Of a DNA stretch of 64,000 nucleotides, positions 11,190-21,489 are shown piece by piece. The stretch covers positions 180,917,239-180,981,238 of the forward strand of contig CM060953.1 of the NCBI GenBank assembly GCA_030765055.1. The letters are read 5' to 3'. The translations under genes and the position numbers were made by a program. Origin of the DNA: Mantis religiosa (taxonomy: Eukaryota; Arthropoda; Insecta; Mantodea; Mantidae). Under the pieces are notes generated by a model, which was not told the DNA's origin, ran no database searches, and saw nothing but the letters and a program-made list of their open reading frames with translations. Each line of letters opens with the position of its first letter. The stretch's first letter is position 1.

Positions 11190-11414
11190 TTGTAATTTTA
11201 CGTCCTCCAACGTTAAGTCATATCGAACGATGAATGGAATGGGAAAAATGATGCTCAAACGAGCCCAGAGTCCATAGAGCTTAGAGTTACCCGGCAGGCG
11301 TCTTTCAGGATAAGGGAAAAACCTTATACAGGTAACTCACCCTGACCGAAATTCGAACTCGGGACCTCTTGAACGTGAGGCAGACACTCTACCACCACGC
11401 TACCGAGGCGGGCA
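11190..11414 (-). repeat. S1 SINE, full length
   Basis: Reverse orientation from TTTTACGTCCTCCAACG to CGCTACCGAGGCGGGC, including both tRNA-like promoter boxes. Confidence 0.9.
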
Positions 11415-11515
11415 GGTTAGTCTTCCAATATGTAACGTGTAAAATTACAAGGTTGGTCGCACTGTTAATTGTTACGCATACAGACCTATTATTCCGGTAA
11501 ACAGCAAAGCAACGC

Positions 11516-11546
<31 letters not shown>

Positions 11547-11807
11547 TCGTTTGGACCAGACTATAAAATAGTCCTACTGGATCTGTTGACATTTTCACCT
11601 CCTGACAATCCCCGGAATTTATTTACTGCTATTTTGTTTGAAATGTTAGATATATGTTATCAGTTCAATTATCCATGTTTCCATGTGTTTTGACCGCCCG
11701 AAAAGTATTTTCTGCTTATGACATAGTAAACAACGTAAGCTTTATTTTTCTTCTTTTGACAAAAGGTTCATTTATTTTTTGTGTACACATCCTTGTGGTA
11801 ATGTGGA
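11415..11807. other. No gene; A-run at about 11520-11546
   Basis: Contains about 27 A in a row (11520-11546), perhaps an old retroelement tail, but no body was recognised upstream. Confidence 0.4.
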
Positions 11808-12455
11808 GTAGCACGTCTGCGCCTCACATTCAAGAGATTTTTGCCCGATTTCAGCAGCAAATGTTAAAATCGACGTTAACAAATGTAACGTAATAATGGT
11901 CACAGCGCTAACAAAGCTGTTAAATTTCTTGCATTACAACAACCTGTTTTCTGAAAATGTCAACAAACACGTGTTAACGCTAAGAGACTTGTAACTATTA
12001 CAGCTATAGAAGGCAAAGGGTTACTTCCACAGTAACCTTCATAGCAATTTGTTTCGACAGTCTATACCTCCGTAAAACACTTTTCTTCGGGTAGTTCCTC
12101 AAAATCATTTCTCCTCATAGGCCGTACTCTATTACGTATGTCATTTAACAGTCTTAAATATAGCAAATCGACATCAACAGCTGCGTTCACGCCCGCCATC
12201 TTGATTATTTACAATTGTTAAGGTAGATAGAAATTTGGCGTGTTAGTTTAACAAGAGATTTAACAGCAGTGTTAAGCTAACACTTGTTGGTGAAATGCAA
12301 TTTTGTTATAACTACTGCTGAACTCGGGCATTTGAGTTGTATCTCGATCAGACCTAGTTTCCTGGAACAATTTTGTTTTTTCCGAGGTAGGGATTATTCT
12401 TAAAGATGGGAATTCTATGCACCCTGAACTCCTTGAAGTCGTTCTTAGTGGTCTT
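11808..12455 (+). repeat. S1 SINE split by a PIF/Harbinger insertion
   Basis: The head (GAGTAGCACGTCTGCGCC..TTCAAGAGA) ends at 11841. After the inserted element the rest continues at 12331 (TTTGAGTTGTATCTCGATCA) to about 12455. Removing 11842-12330 and one copy of TTT restores an ordinary, though diverged, S1 order. Confidence 0.8.
11842..12330 (-). mobile_element. Internally deleted PIF/Harbinger element
   Basis: 489 bp bounded by TGCCCGATTTC at the left and CTCGGGCA at the right, with TTT at 11839-11841 and again at 12331-12333 as a 3 bp target duplication. The interior from about 12010 to 12300 matches, inverted, the 49425-49715 part of the larger element at 49365-50330, including the sequence that encodes the start of the HARBI1-like frame. 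The right terminus has lost most of its inverted repeat. It codes for no complete protein. Confidence 0.75.
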
Positions 12456-12799
12456 TGCCGACACTAAAAGAGAACGGAATATACTGTAATGACAGTTGAA
12501 CCTCAGTTACAGCAATCTTTCAGTTTCTAGGAAAAAACACCACTTTGATTGGTCACTCTCAGTAAAATACAGTTGTGCATTTTCTTAAGTACTCTCACAA
12601 CGCGGATTGCGTGAGCCGGCCATGAGACTTAATACGATTTTTAGTGGCTAGCGTACGTCACGAAGTGAGTCGTATTATTACTACGCAGACACTGTTCTAG
12701 AAGGTAATTCGAGAATATTCAATTACTGTAACGATTTCCCGCGCCCGGCAAAACTATGTAAGAGCCGATACCAGGCCTGATAGTATTTAGTTTTTGAGT
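12456..12799. other. No feature recognised
   Basis: Nothing identified. It leads into a short (CG)n(TG)n tract. Confidence 0.4.
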
Positions 12800-12800
12800 T

Positions 12801-12824
12801 CGCGCGCGCGCGCGTGTGTGTGTG
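12801..12824. repeat. (CG)n(TG)n alternating purine-pyrimidine tract
   Basis: CGCGCGCGCGCG followed by TGTGTGTGTG. Such alternating tracts favour Z-DNA. It is 15 bp before the mariner TA target. Confidence 0.8.
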
Positions 12825-12839
12825 GCTTGTACCAGAATA

Positions 12840-13738
12840 CGAGGGCTGTTCAACAAAGAATGATTACATTTTTTTTTTTTTTGACAACGTACGTTTACTC
12901 ATCCTCATAATTTTGATGGTCCTTCTCAAAATAGTCTCCCCTAAATGCGAAGCACTTGTCCCAGCGTTTCTGCCAGTATTCAAAGACATGCTGGTAACCA
13001 TTTTGAGAGATCCTTCAAAGTCGCATCCGCAGCCTTCACCACTGCTTCTGATGATGGATAATGCCTCCCACGAAGGCGTTTCTTCAAGTTAGGGAATAGA
13101 AAAAAGTCACATGGGGCTAAATCCGGACTATAGGGAGAGTGAGGGATGCACTTTACGTTGATTTTTGCAAGATATTCAGCAAGAACATTGGTAATATGCG
13201 GCCGCGCATTATCGTGGTGCAGCATCCAGCCTGCTTCACGTAAATTTGGTCTTTTGCGTCTGATATGGACTTGCAATGTTTTCAGGACATCCCTGTAGTA
13301 TTCTTCAGTTACTGATGTGTGTGCAGGTACAACATGCTGATAAAGAATTAGATGACCATAACTTTCCCAGCAGAAACAACAACTTTTGCTTTTTGGGGGG
13401 TTGGTGATGAAGGAGATTTCCACACTGAGCTTAGCTGTTTACTTTTAGGATCAAAATTATGTAGCCAAGTTTGATCAGCAGTGATTACGTTTGAAAGAAA
13501 CTCCGGATCTTCCTCTAACATCAACTCTAACTGCATGTTACCTCCATTACAGCGGTAGGCGGTGCTGAAGATGTCTGAACTTGCCTGGTTCTCACAGGCG
13601 GGAACCAGGAGTACCAACAATAAAACTACTACGGCGTGTTTATTTCACATTAAGCTAACAGAATATACTAAGATTGAATTTTAGTGCGAAAAATTATGAC
13701 CGGAAAAAAATTATGATCATTCTTTATTGAACGTTACG
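12840..13738 (-). mobile_element. Internally deleted DD34D mariner
   Basis: Left end CGAGGGCTGTTCAACAAAGA after TA (12838-12839); the right end is eroded (TTCTTTATTGAACGTTACG) before TA (13739-13740). Length is about 899 bp against 1317 bp for the full copy at 21490-22806. The missing ~415 bp removes the transposase DNA-binding region, and the junction (GGTAACATGCAGTT on the coding strand) is the same as in the copies at 40301 and 45116. Confidence 0.85.
12980..13620 (-). pseudogene. Mariner transposase, catalytic part only, frameshifted
   Basis: Two overlapping minus frames give MLEEDPEFLSNVITADQTWL (first catalytic Asp in TAD) and HHDNARPHITNVLAEYLAK with YSPDLAPCDFFLFPN. The last two Asp are 34 residues apart, the DD34D mariner signature. 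A frameshift near 13380 separates the halves, and the helix-turn-helix domain is absent. It cannot bind ends or transpose alone. Confidence 0.85.
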
Positions 13739-13740
13739 TA

Positions 13741-14823
13741 TGTAACGTAGAAACTCCAAAAACTAAATAAATGTGATTCAAGGTTTTAAGCCCAGCTGAA
13801 GAGAAAACCGGATTAGTAATGTTAATTGTTTTTCAATTAGCGCTTCTTAACAAAAACATGACTAATGCGACCGCTTTTGGGTTACGGTAATAAATGTACA
13901 GTTATTTTAATTGCATTGCCAAAATGAGTAACAACCAATTGCGTTTTTCAAGTAACAATATACAAACTTTATTTGTTCTTTCATTAATATCTGATGTGGT
14001 CAGGAGAATGCGATATTTACAGTAATCTAGCCACCATGTTTGATGTGGGCTTCAACTGTTCAGGTACTTGGATCTTTGATCCCATATCCAAAGTAAAGCA
14101 GACGTCTACTATTAATGCTAATGACAGCCGTCAGACTGCCAGACCATCTTCATCTCAAGCCACACCTTTCCTGGGCCTGGAAGAACCTGGTTTATACTTG
14201 CGAGGTGTCCACGACGCAGAGCTTTCTGTGGTCGAGGAAACGTCATCTCATTTTTGGCACTTTTTTTTTTTTAACAGGAATTACCCTTCACTTGTCACAG
14301 CTGAAAACCGGTTTCGTGAGTTTTTAAAGGGTTTGCGAATCCGTAGATGATGTCCCTCACAAGCAAAGTTGCCAATACACCAGAAACCTTCTAAAGCCGC
14401 AATTTTTCGAGCAATATCTCCAGATTTTAGCACAAAGACCTTCCTAGGAAAGCACTGCAGAAGATTGTAATGAAAACGTTTCTGCAAAGTACAGTGTCTC
14501 AAATATATGTAACATTAGTTTTATGTATCGTATTGATTACTTTGCTACTGTGCAGGACAAAAATCTGGTGCATTGCACTCACGTGAATTTCTCAACTCAA
14601 TCTTCGACAGTCTATTCTGTCTCATTTGAGAAAATCATACTTAAGAATAAGTACTTCAAAATTCAAACAAATAAGAAGGATTATCCCGAAAAATCTCCCA
14701 TATCTCCCACCGAAAAATGTATTTGACATGAATTGTATGACTTTAGATTATTTGTGTACTGGGATTTTTATTTATTGCCAGTTATGAAAAAGTTATTGAA
14801 AATGATTAGGTAATTCAAACGTC
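13741..14823. other. No gene recognised
   Basis: The open frame at 13994-14350 (118 codons) has no motif I know and a poly-F stretch from a T-run. I treat it as chance. Confidence 0.4.
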
Positions 14824-15030
14824 TCTGTAACGTATGTGGAAGTGTCTGTCTCATGTTCAAGTGGTCCCGAGTTAGAATTTAGGTCAGGATGTTTTCTGGA
14901 TAAGTTTTTTTTCGGGGTTTCCCATATCCTGAAATATGAATGTCGACTAACTCGAAGTTCGATGGACCTGGACTCATTTAAAGATCATTTCATTCATCGT
15001 CTGATATGACTTAACGTTGGTAGACATAAT
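14824..15030 (+). repeat. S1 SINE, degenerate
   Basis: Shows TCATGTTCAAGTGGTCCCGA, TATCCTGAAATATGAATGTC and a tail near TCTGATATGACTTAACGTTG. The head is eroded. Confidence 0.8.
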
Positions 15031-16120
15031 TGAGAAAAAGATTATACATATACAGGGTGTTTCAAAATGACACCGAACGAAAATATAGAAGTAGTTGCTG
15101 AGCTTTTATGTGAGACATATAGATAGCTTTTACCGCCAATAGAGTCGCATAAAAATGCTCCAGACTGAGTGTGGATTAGACAGTGACAGGAACAACGACG
15201 CGTGCCTCACGCTGTCGGAGTTTGCAGGTACAGGTCACACGCCGTGGCACTTGCTGTAGCTGTTTGTAAACATACCGACATATTCCGCAGTAGCTTGCTA
15301 CTATTAAGAATTTCTTTAGCTTCAGAAACCGCAATAAAGAAGCTATTGCTTAATTATTGCTTATGGACATATGCAACTTATACCTTTCAGAGGGAAGTTA
15401 ATGTTTGTGAAATTGAGGATGGAAGCATTAAATGATAAAAAGAACAGAGAAAAATATCAAAGAATTGTAGATAAAGTTAACCAAAACTAAATGCCTTATG
15501 CATTGAAACAAGCATGTTATTTTACTGTATTTAATAATAATAAATAAAGCATTTGTAACCGAAAAGGAAGCTGTTGATTTTGCAGTAACTGGTTGAAAGT
15601 ATTGTACAATTAAGATCATAGCAAAATGAGTAACTTGGAACTGTCCGAGTCGTTATTCAACTTTTTCACAAGTAACTGCTCTATTACCTGAAAGGTAGGC
15701 TAGGGTCACGGATACAGAGCAAGGAGTAATGTTTTTGTTTCCGTGGCTGGTGCGTCCCAATAACAACTTTTCAGGTTCGCACACCAGTGGTTCCTGGGCT
15801 GCCGAATCACAAATTCATGTAATATTTAATTCTGCATAAAAGTATACCTTGAAAATATCTTTGACATGTGGTATTTTAATCAAAATCAACAAAACCAACA
15901 TTTTCAAAACATTTTCCATGTAAAGATAGTTTGGGATGTGACAGTTTTTCTTAATCTTTGCGTAGCAATTTTGGAAGAGGCTTAAACTTCGTACAAGTCT
16001 GATATTTAGTCTACTTCTTGTTTTTTAATTAAGCTGTTCATAGACATACCAAAAACGGGATTCAGGTGCCCTCAAAACGTATCTCAACATGGCACATTGG
16101 GCCAGTTTTTTTTTTCCATT
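15031..16120. other. Mostly unrecognised; possible transposon end at 15053
   Basis: ACAGGGTGTTTCAAAATGA at about 15053-15071 resembles the terminal repeat of many insect Tc1/mariner-superfamily transposons, but no partner end was found. The remainder shows nothing I can name. Confidence 0.35.
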
Positions 16121-16690
16121 GAAGTCATATCTGACTTCGTTTAGTCGTATTGTACGATGAATGAAATAATGTTGAAATTAGTCCAGGGTCCATAGAGCTT
16201 TGAGTTACCTAACATACATCTTACAGGATAAAAACGCTTTTCCAGGTAACTCACACTGACCGAGATTTGAACTCGGGACCTCTTGATGATATATATATAA
16301 GGGCGCTCAACTACGGCGGTCATCAGCGCCCTGTAAAAAACTAGTCATGGCAAAAGCCAGATATAAAACTTTTTAAAAACTATACAAGTGTAACAAAACC
16401 TATTAAAAATACACGTACATAAAAAACATCAATCAAAACCTACTAAAAATTTCGTTCCCTAAATCCTAAACTCTAAACTAGAAAAGAACCTAAAAACCTT
16501 CTCCACGGGTCTCCACGCACGGCCTACACGTAGGTGGGCCTGTTGACCGTCTCCCTCAACCACGAAGAGGAGCCCACACGAGGGAGACTGTTGGCTCGGA
16601 ACCCCGGGTGCGCCAGACCCGTACCTACCGAAGTAGGCCCCTTGGGGGTCGGAACCTCTTGAACGTGAGTCTCACGCTATAGAGAAATAC
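16121..16690 (-). repeat. S1 SINE split by a LINE insertion
   Basis: The tail half runs to GGGACCTCTTGA at 16286. The head resumes at 16654 (ACCTCTTGAACGTGAG) after the inserted 367 bp. The repeated ACCTCTTGA is the target duplication. Confidence 0.85.
16287..16653 (-). mobile_element. 5'-truncated copy of the (TA)n-tailed LINE
   Basis: Closely matches the 4002-4350 part of the first copy: the same hairpin (arms 16301-16307 and 16325-16331), the same AT-rich UTR and the start of the GC-rich part, then it breaks off in the C-run GGCCCCTTGGGGG. The TA tail is short. Flanking ACCTCTTGA at 16278-16286 and 16654-16662 is a 9 bp target duplication, which fixes both ends and shows target-primed insertion into an S1 SINE. 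Confidence 0.85.
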
Positions 16691-16769
16691 GGGGTATGTG
16701 ACAGAGAAAACAGAATTTTAAGACTCTTTTTTAAAATTAAAATATTACAAGTGAACACAGCTGTTTTTT

Positions 16770-16995
16770 TTTTTTTAATTTACGTCCTCCAACATTGTCA
16801 TATCGGACGATGAATGGAATGAGTGAAATGATGCTCAAATGAGCCCATAGTCCTTAGAGCTTAGAGTTACCCGACATTTGTCTTTCAGCATAAGGGAAAC
16901 CCCTGGATAAAACCTTATCCAGGTAACTCACCCTGAGCGGGACCTCTCGAACGTGAGGCAGACACGCTTGCCATCTACGCTACCGAGGCGGGCTA
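16770..16995 (-). repeat. S1 SINE
   Basis: Reverse orientation with TTTACGTCCTCCAACATTG at the tail side and TACGCTACCGAGGCGGGC at the head side. About 20 bp of the B-box region is deleted (CCCTGAGCGGGACCTC). Confidence 0.9.
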
Positions 16996-17774
16996 CACTG
17001 TTGGGGTGTAGCATGTCTACCTTGATACAGAAATTAAGGGGCTGAAATAAGTAAAGAATCATGATGGATTTCAAAGGAATGTTGGTTCTTTGTTACAATA
17101 CGTGCAAGGGCAGTTGAGTCGAATAACAGTTGGGGTGAATAAGTTGTTTTAACAAAAGAAACGCAAGAAACAGTGTCCTTAGCAGATTTGTAATGGATGG
17201 CATTTGACTTATTGAATAGGCTATTCTTCGGACCATTCATAATGGCATGACAAAACAGCTACAAAGGGATCTTTGTGTGAAAAGAGAGTTTCCAAAAAGT
17301 GAAAGTTACGTATACACCCACACGCGCAGCTGTGGACAACAGTGTGAGGCGTGAGGGCAATTAGGGCAGTCCTCTGGTTCTGTCTTGGGCCAGGTATACC
17401 AGAGATGAGAGAAGATATTTGTCGGGTCATATATACGTGAGGAACGAATAAAGTTTATCGAGTAATAAACATTCCGCCTTCAATAACTCTAAACAGGGAT
17501 ATTGGTAACCCTTGGTCGGCAACTTCAAGTTCGATGTTCTAAAAAAAAGAAGCAGTAGATAAATCAGTTTGAAACTTGCATTCCAGTGTCATTAAACAAT
17601 CCTTCTCACACATATCCACGCATACCCTGGGAGAAACCTCATTGTTTTACCCTGAGCTAAACAAAATTGCTTCAAACTGTAGCCTCAACGTAGAACTCTT
17701 TGTTCGCCAATCATTTAGTTACAAATTGGCGTCCCAACGTGGAACTGTGTGCCACCCACAAAAAAATTAATTAC
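16996..17774. other. No feature recognised
   Basis: No gene or repeat body was identified. Confidence 0.4.
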
Positions 17775-17845
17775 AACCTCCAGAGTTCGAATTTCGATTA
17801 GGGTGATTTACCTGGATTATATTTTTCCGGAGTTGTCATGATTTT
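17775..17845 (+). repeat. S1 SINE fragment
   Basis: Short match around the B-box (GAGTTCGAATTTCGATTAGG) and TACCTGGATTATATTTTTCC. Confidence 0.6.
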
Positions 17846-17899
17846 TGGTGAGAGTTTTGGAAGCTTAGTACTTTCCTGAGGTCAGCAGTGGAGGAAGTC

Positions 17900-17930
<31 letters not shown>

Positions 17931-18376
17931 GGATTGTTTCAAAATTGCCTTCTTTCCTACATAACTGCTACTGAACAGACACGCTACTCTCGTCTGTGTG
18001 GCAGAGAGAAACGTAAATCTTATCCCCCACCATAAATCAAACATTCCTTATAGACTATCATTTCTAACGCCACTCAGATATTCCTGCAACGTTCGACCTC
18101 TAGCCATCCATTCTACATACAAATTAGATCCACGAACATAGATACTGTGTATCTTGGGAATTCCTGCAGGATAAAGCATCGACCACATGGTCCTTAGAGG
18201 TTCCATTAAAATAGTGTGTAAATGAGAAAACGTTAAACTGGTGTTTCTGATGCATCTGAAAGTGTTTTATGTATAAATAACAAAGTTAAAACACCATTTA
18301 GAGTACTTAAAGCAAACAAGAGGGATCAGAGTATTTGTTGATTTACACTGGTTTCAAAATACAGTAGAACCTTTTA
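17846..18376. other. No gene; A-run at about 17900-17926
   Basis: A run of about 27 A may be an old retroelement tail. No coding feature was seen. Confidence 0.4.
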
Positions 18377-18600
18377 GTTAATTGATGGAAATTAATCATT
18401 TCTTTACACTAGCCGTATATAGGCTAAGGTTTTTTTTTTTTGATAAATAGAGTCAACATGAAAAATTCAATGCCATGGCCGGGATTTGAACCACGGATCT
18501 CCTGGTTTCCGTCTAGTCGCTCTTAACCTTTGAGCTACCATGGCCAACCCGCCGTCCTGACATTAAATTCTCCAGTTTACTCGTATATTTCTCCGGTAGA
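18377..18600 (-). repeat. S2 SINE, near full length
   Basis: Tail TTAATTGATGGAAATTAATC at 18377, B-box complement GCCGGGATTTGAACCACGGA, A-box side GAGCTACCATGGCCAAC, then the 5' leader to TTTCTCCGG. A T-run splits the tail region. Confidence 0.9.
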
Positions 18601-18725
18601 ACCTTGTTTACCCTGATCAACTGGGACCAGTGCGATCTGAGCTAACGAAAATCCGGCTTATCTAGAGAATGGCGGAAAAACGATAAAAAACATGTACATC
18701 ACCGAAATATATATCATAGAGTCAT

Positions 18726-18923
18726 CCGAGCGGGATGACTCAGGCAGTTTCGTCTGAGACCCGCATTCGGGAGGCCCGAGTTCGATTCCCGTGGCCGACC
18801 TATCTGACCCATGGTTTTTCGGGGGTTTCCCGGGTCGCTAGGCGAGTGTTGGATAGGTTAATTACATTCCCCGAATTACCTGTCCCTCCATTTCATCTCC
18901 ATTATCATTTCATGTCATCTCTT
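18726..18923 (+). repeat. S4 SINE (tRNA-like head)
   Basis: Head GGGATGACTCAGGCAGTTTC with B-box region GAGTTCGATTCCCGTGGC, then a body with GGTTTTTCGGGGGTTTCCCG. A further piece of this family lies inverted at 61860-61920. An S3 SINE is inserted directly after it. Confidence 0.7.
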
Positions 18924-18936
18924 ATCTGGTGGTCTC

Positions 18937-19174
18937 CGTGGCCAGTGGTTAGACCACTTGACTCTCACCAAGGCGGCCCGGGTTTGATCCCAGGCGACTG
19001 CAAAGTGAGATTTCTGGTGGACAACACAGCGTTGGGGCGGGTTTTCTCCGGGATCTCCGGTTATCCCGCCATCTCATTCCACCGGTGCTCCATCTTCATC
19101 TCATGTATCAGTGTCATCGCCTGCGGTGCCGTATGTAGTAAAAGTGGGCGTTAAACACTACACATTTACATACA
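18937..19174 (+). repeat. S3 SINE with 13 bp target duplication
   Basis: tRNA-Glu-like head (GTGGCCAGTGGTTAGACC, GGTTTGATCCCAGGCG), body GGGCGGGTTTTCTCCGGGA and end GGGCGTTAAACACTACACAT. ATCTGGTGGTCTC occurs at 18924-18936 and 19175-19187, defining both ends. Confidence 0.9.
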
Positions 19175-19603
19175 TCTGGTGGTCTCTTTCAGGGTAGAAG
19201 TGTCTTCGGGAGTCTCGGCGGTGCATGGCAGGATGATATGCTCTGAGGAAAACTACTTCCTCCTCGGGTAGGTCGGTTGTTGGTCTCCGCAACTCTGCTA
19301 GGACCATTTCGGGACTACCATCCAGCGACCTTTGGGGCTCGGCTGCTGGGCTCGTTGCTGTCCCGCTGTAGGGGAGCGAGTCTGTTGTCCTAGCCTGTCG
19401 GGAGGTCTCTATTCAAGTAAACTGTAGGGACCCTGCCCTCTGTAGTGTCGTGGCTCCTTGGATCGGCTGCCCTCTGTCTTCGCCTCATCCTTCCTCCCGG
19501 GGGTGGAGGGCAACTCTACGCGTCGTAGAGGGCAACTGGATATTGCGAATGATCGACGTGAAAACGAATGAGATGCGTATGACGATATGGCCCGTAAATA
19601 CGC
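19175..19603. other. GC-rich segment of unknown nature
   Basis: Clearly more GC-rich than its surroundings, with TAGAGGGCAACT occurring twice near 19503 and 19527 as a short direct repeat. No protein motif was recognised. It may be part of an unidentified transposable element. Confidence 0.4.
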
Positions 19604-19610
19604 TCTACGC

Positions 19611-19855
19611 GCTCGCCTCGGTAGCGTAGATGGCAGGATCTCTGCCTCACGCTCAAGAGGTCCCGAGTTCGAATCTCGGTCAGGGTGAGTTTCCTGGATA
19701 AGGTTTTTTCCGGGGTTTCCCTTATCCTGAAAGACGAATGTCGGGTAACTCTAAGCTCCATGGACCCCGGACGCACTGAGCCTCATTTCATCCATTTCAT
19801 TCATCGTCCGATATGACTAAATGTTGGAGGACGTAAATTAAGAAAAAAAATGCAG
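19611..19855 (+). repeat. S1 SINE, full length
   Basis: One of the best-preserved S1 copies: head GCTCGCCTCGGTAGCGTAGA, B-box GAGTTCGAATCTCGG, end GGAGGACGTAAATTA. TCTACGC at 19604-19610 and 19856-19862 may be a short target duplication. Confidence 0.9.
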
Positions 19856-19862
19856 TCTACGC

Positions 19863-21487
19863 CCACGATTAAACTTGCGTCGTCCTATTTTGCATTCGTC
19901 GATTTGAACGACGTGATCGGGACCGCCAATTTTCCCCCTTGCAGTATACTTGGTGTCATTTGACATTCACACTTCCCGGCAGTAGCCGAACCAGTCCGAT
20001 ACAGTCCGAGAGCTCATACATTTAGTCTGCTAGATAGTGTAATTTCGGGACAAGTAAGACTGTTGGCAGCATTGCTTTTAGTGCAGAAACAAGCATAGTT
20101 TGGCTGTACTGAATTCTTCAGTATGGCTACATTACGCAGTAAGTAAATAAACAATAAAGTTAAAAAATCCCCCTCCAACACGAAATTGCAATAAAAGTAA
20201 AGAAATTATATTAAAAGTCATGGTTGTATATAAAAACATAAAGAAAGTGTGAAGGAATTAGAAAAAAATCGCCGCGTCGCGTATTAGAAGAGCCAATATT
20301 TTAAATATATGAAAATCAAAATGTTAGTCTTTTTGGGGGGTGGGTGGGAAATAAATTAATGTCTGTTCATACACACGGGCGCCCAAACATTTGTTTTTAT
20401 TTAGTCGGTGTCTGCTTCCTCTACTTTAGGTAAGCGGTAGAGAAGGTTAGGATGCTAGATTACAATATCACTTTTGGTTTTTGTATTCTATTGTCTCTCA
20501 AGTGTATTACTTTCCTGGTTTTGTGTGTCGTATGACTTTACAACTAAGTTCTATTCGAGTTGTATGAACTGTTGAGGTCATTTTCATCTCTATGCGTCAA
20601 CTTAACAAACCTACATTCGTACAACGAGGCGCAATATCATTATATTTTGCTCTCTCTTTTTTTTAATCTCCCGAGTTCACAGTTGGCGAGTAATTGTCAT
20701 GGAACGGTGAACTAGCCGGTAAATAGATCAAGAGCGGTTTATCCGTTACGTCCCCCCCCCCCCCACACACACACTCCTGCCACGGTTCAGTACCACTGGT
20801 TGCTCCTGTTTATGAATTACATAGCAGATCTGTGTTGAATAATTTCTTCAGGCCAAACAAATGCTGGACCTCACAACAGTCTGTCCCAGGAGAGATGTAA
20901 TAAAGTCAAGTATGCCGGATGGAAACGCTTTCAAATATGTTTAAATACGCTCTGTTTATATTTGCAGTAGCAGAGAGCATAAAGGCTGCAGTAAAACAGA
21001 AATAGTGAAGTTATTACTCCTACTTCCGGTCATTTCAAGTCCGCGCTCTTCTGTTGTTTTTAGACGTTAGTGCTTTTAGATCCGCTTTACTTTCACAGTG
21101 CTCATTCTGAAGCGTTTGGTAACCTAGCCTTCTGCAAGTATGTGCATCAGCTATATTAATTCTTACAACATTTGAAAGATTAATTATTGCACAAGTGGAT
21201 TATGATCATTTGATAAAAAATAAATAAATAAAAATCTACAATACCATACTCTGGCGCCTAATTCCTCAAGCCAGGGTATAAATATTCCAAATTTTTATAT
21301 TTATTAACTTTTATATAATTTATACAGTAATTTTTTTACAGATATTAAAACTACTCGTACTAAAAATAATCAAAAACAACACCAAAACAAAACACTAATA
21401 CACTACAATAAATAATTTTATAACACAAAACATATACAAACTTCTTTCTTTTTATATTCACCCCTTTCCTATTTTTAATACATATAA
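19863..21487. other. No gene recognised
   Basis: Holds a C-run joined to (CA)n at about 20752-20773. No other repeat or protein motif was seen. Confidence 0.4.
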
Positions 21488-21489
21488 TA

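Noticed and set aside
13994..14350. 118-codon frame as a gene
   Set aside because: Contains a poly-Phe stretch from a T-run and no motif; an overlapping second frame is also open.
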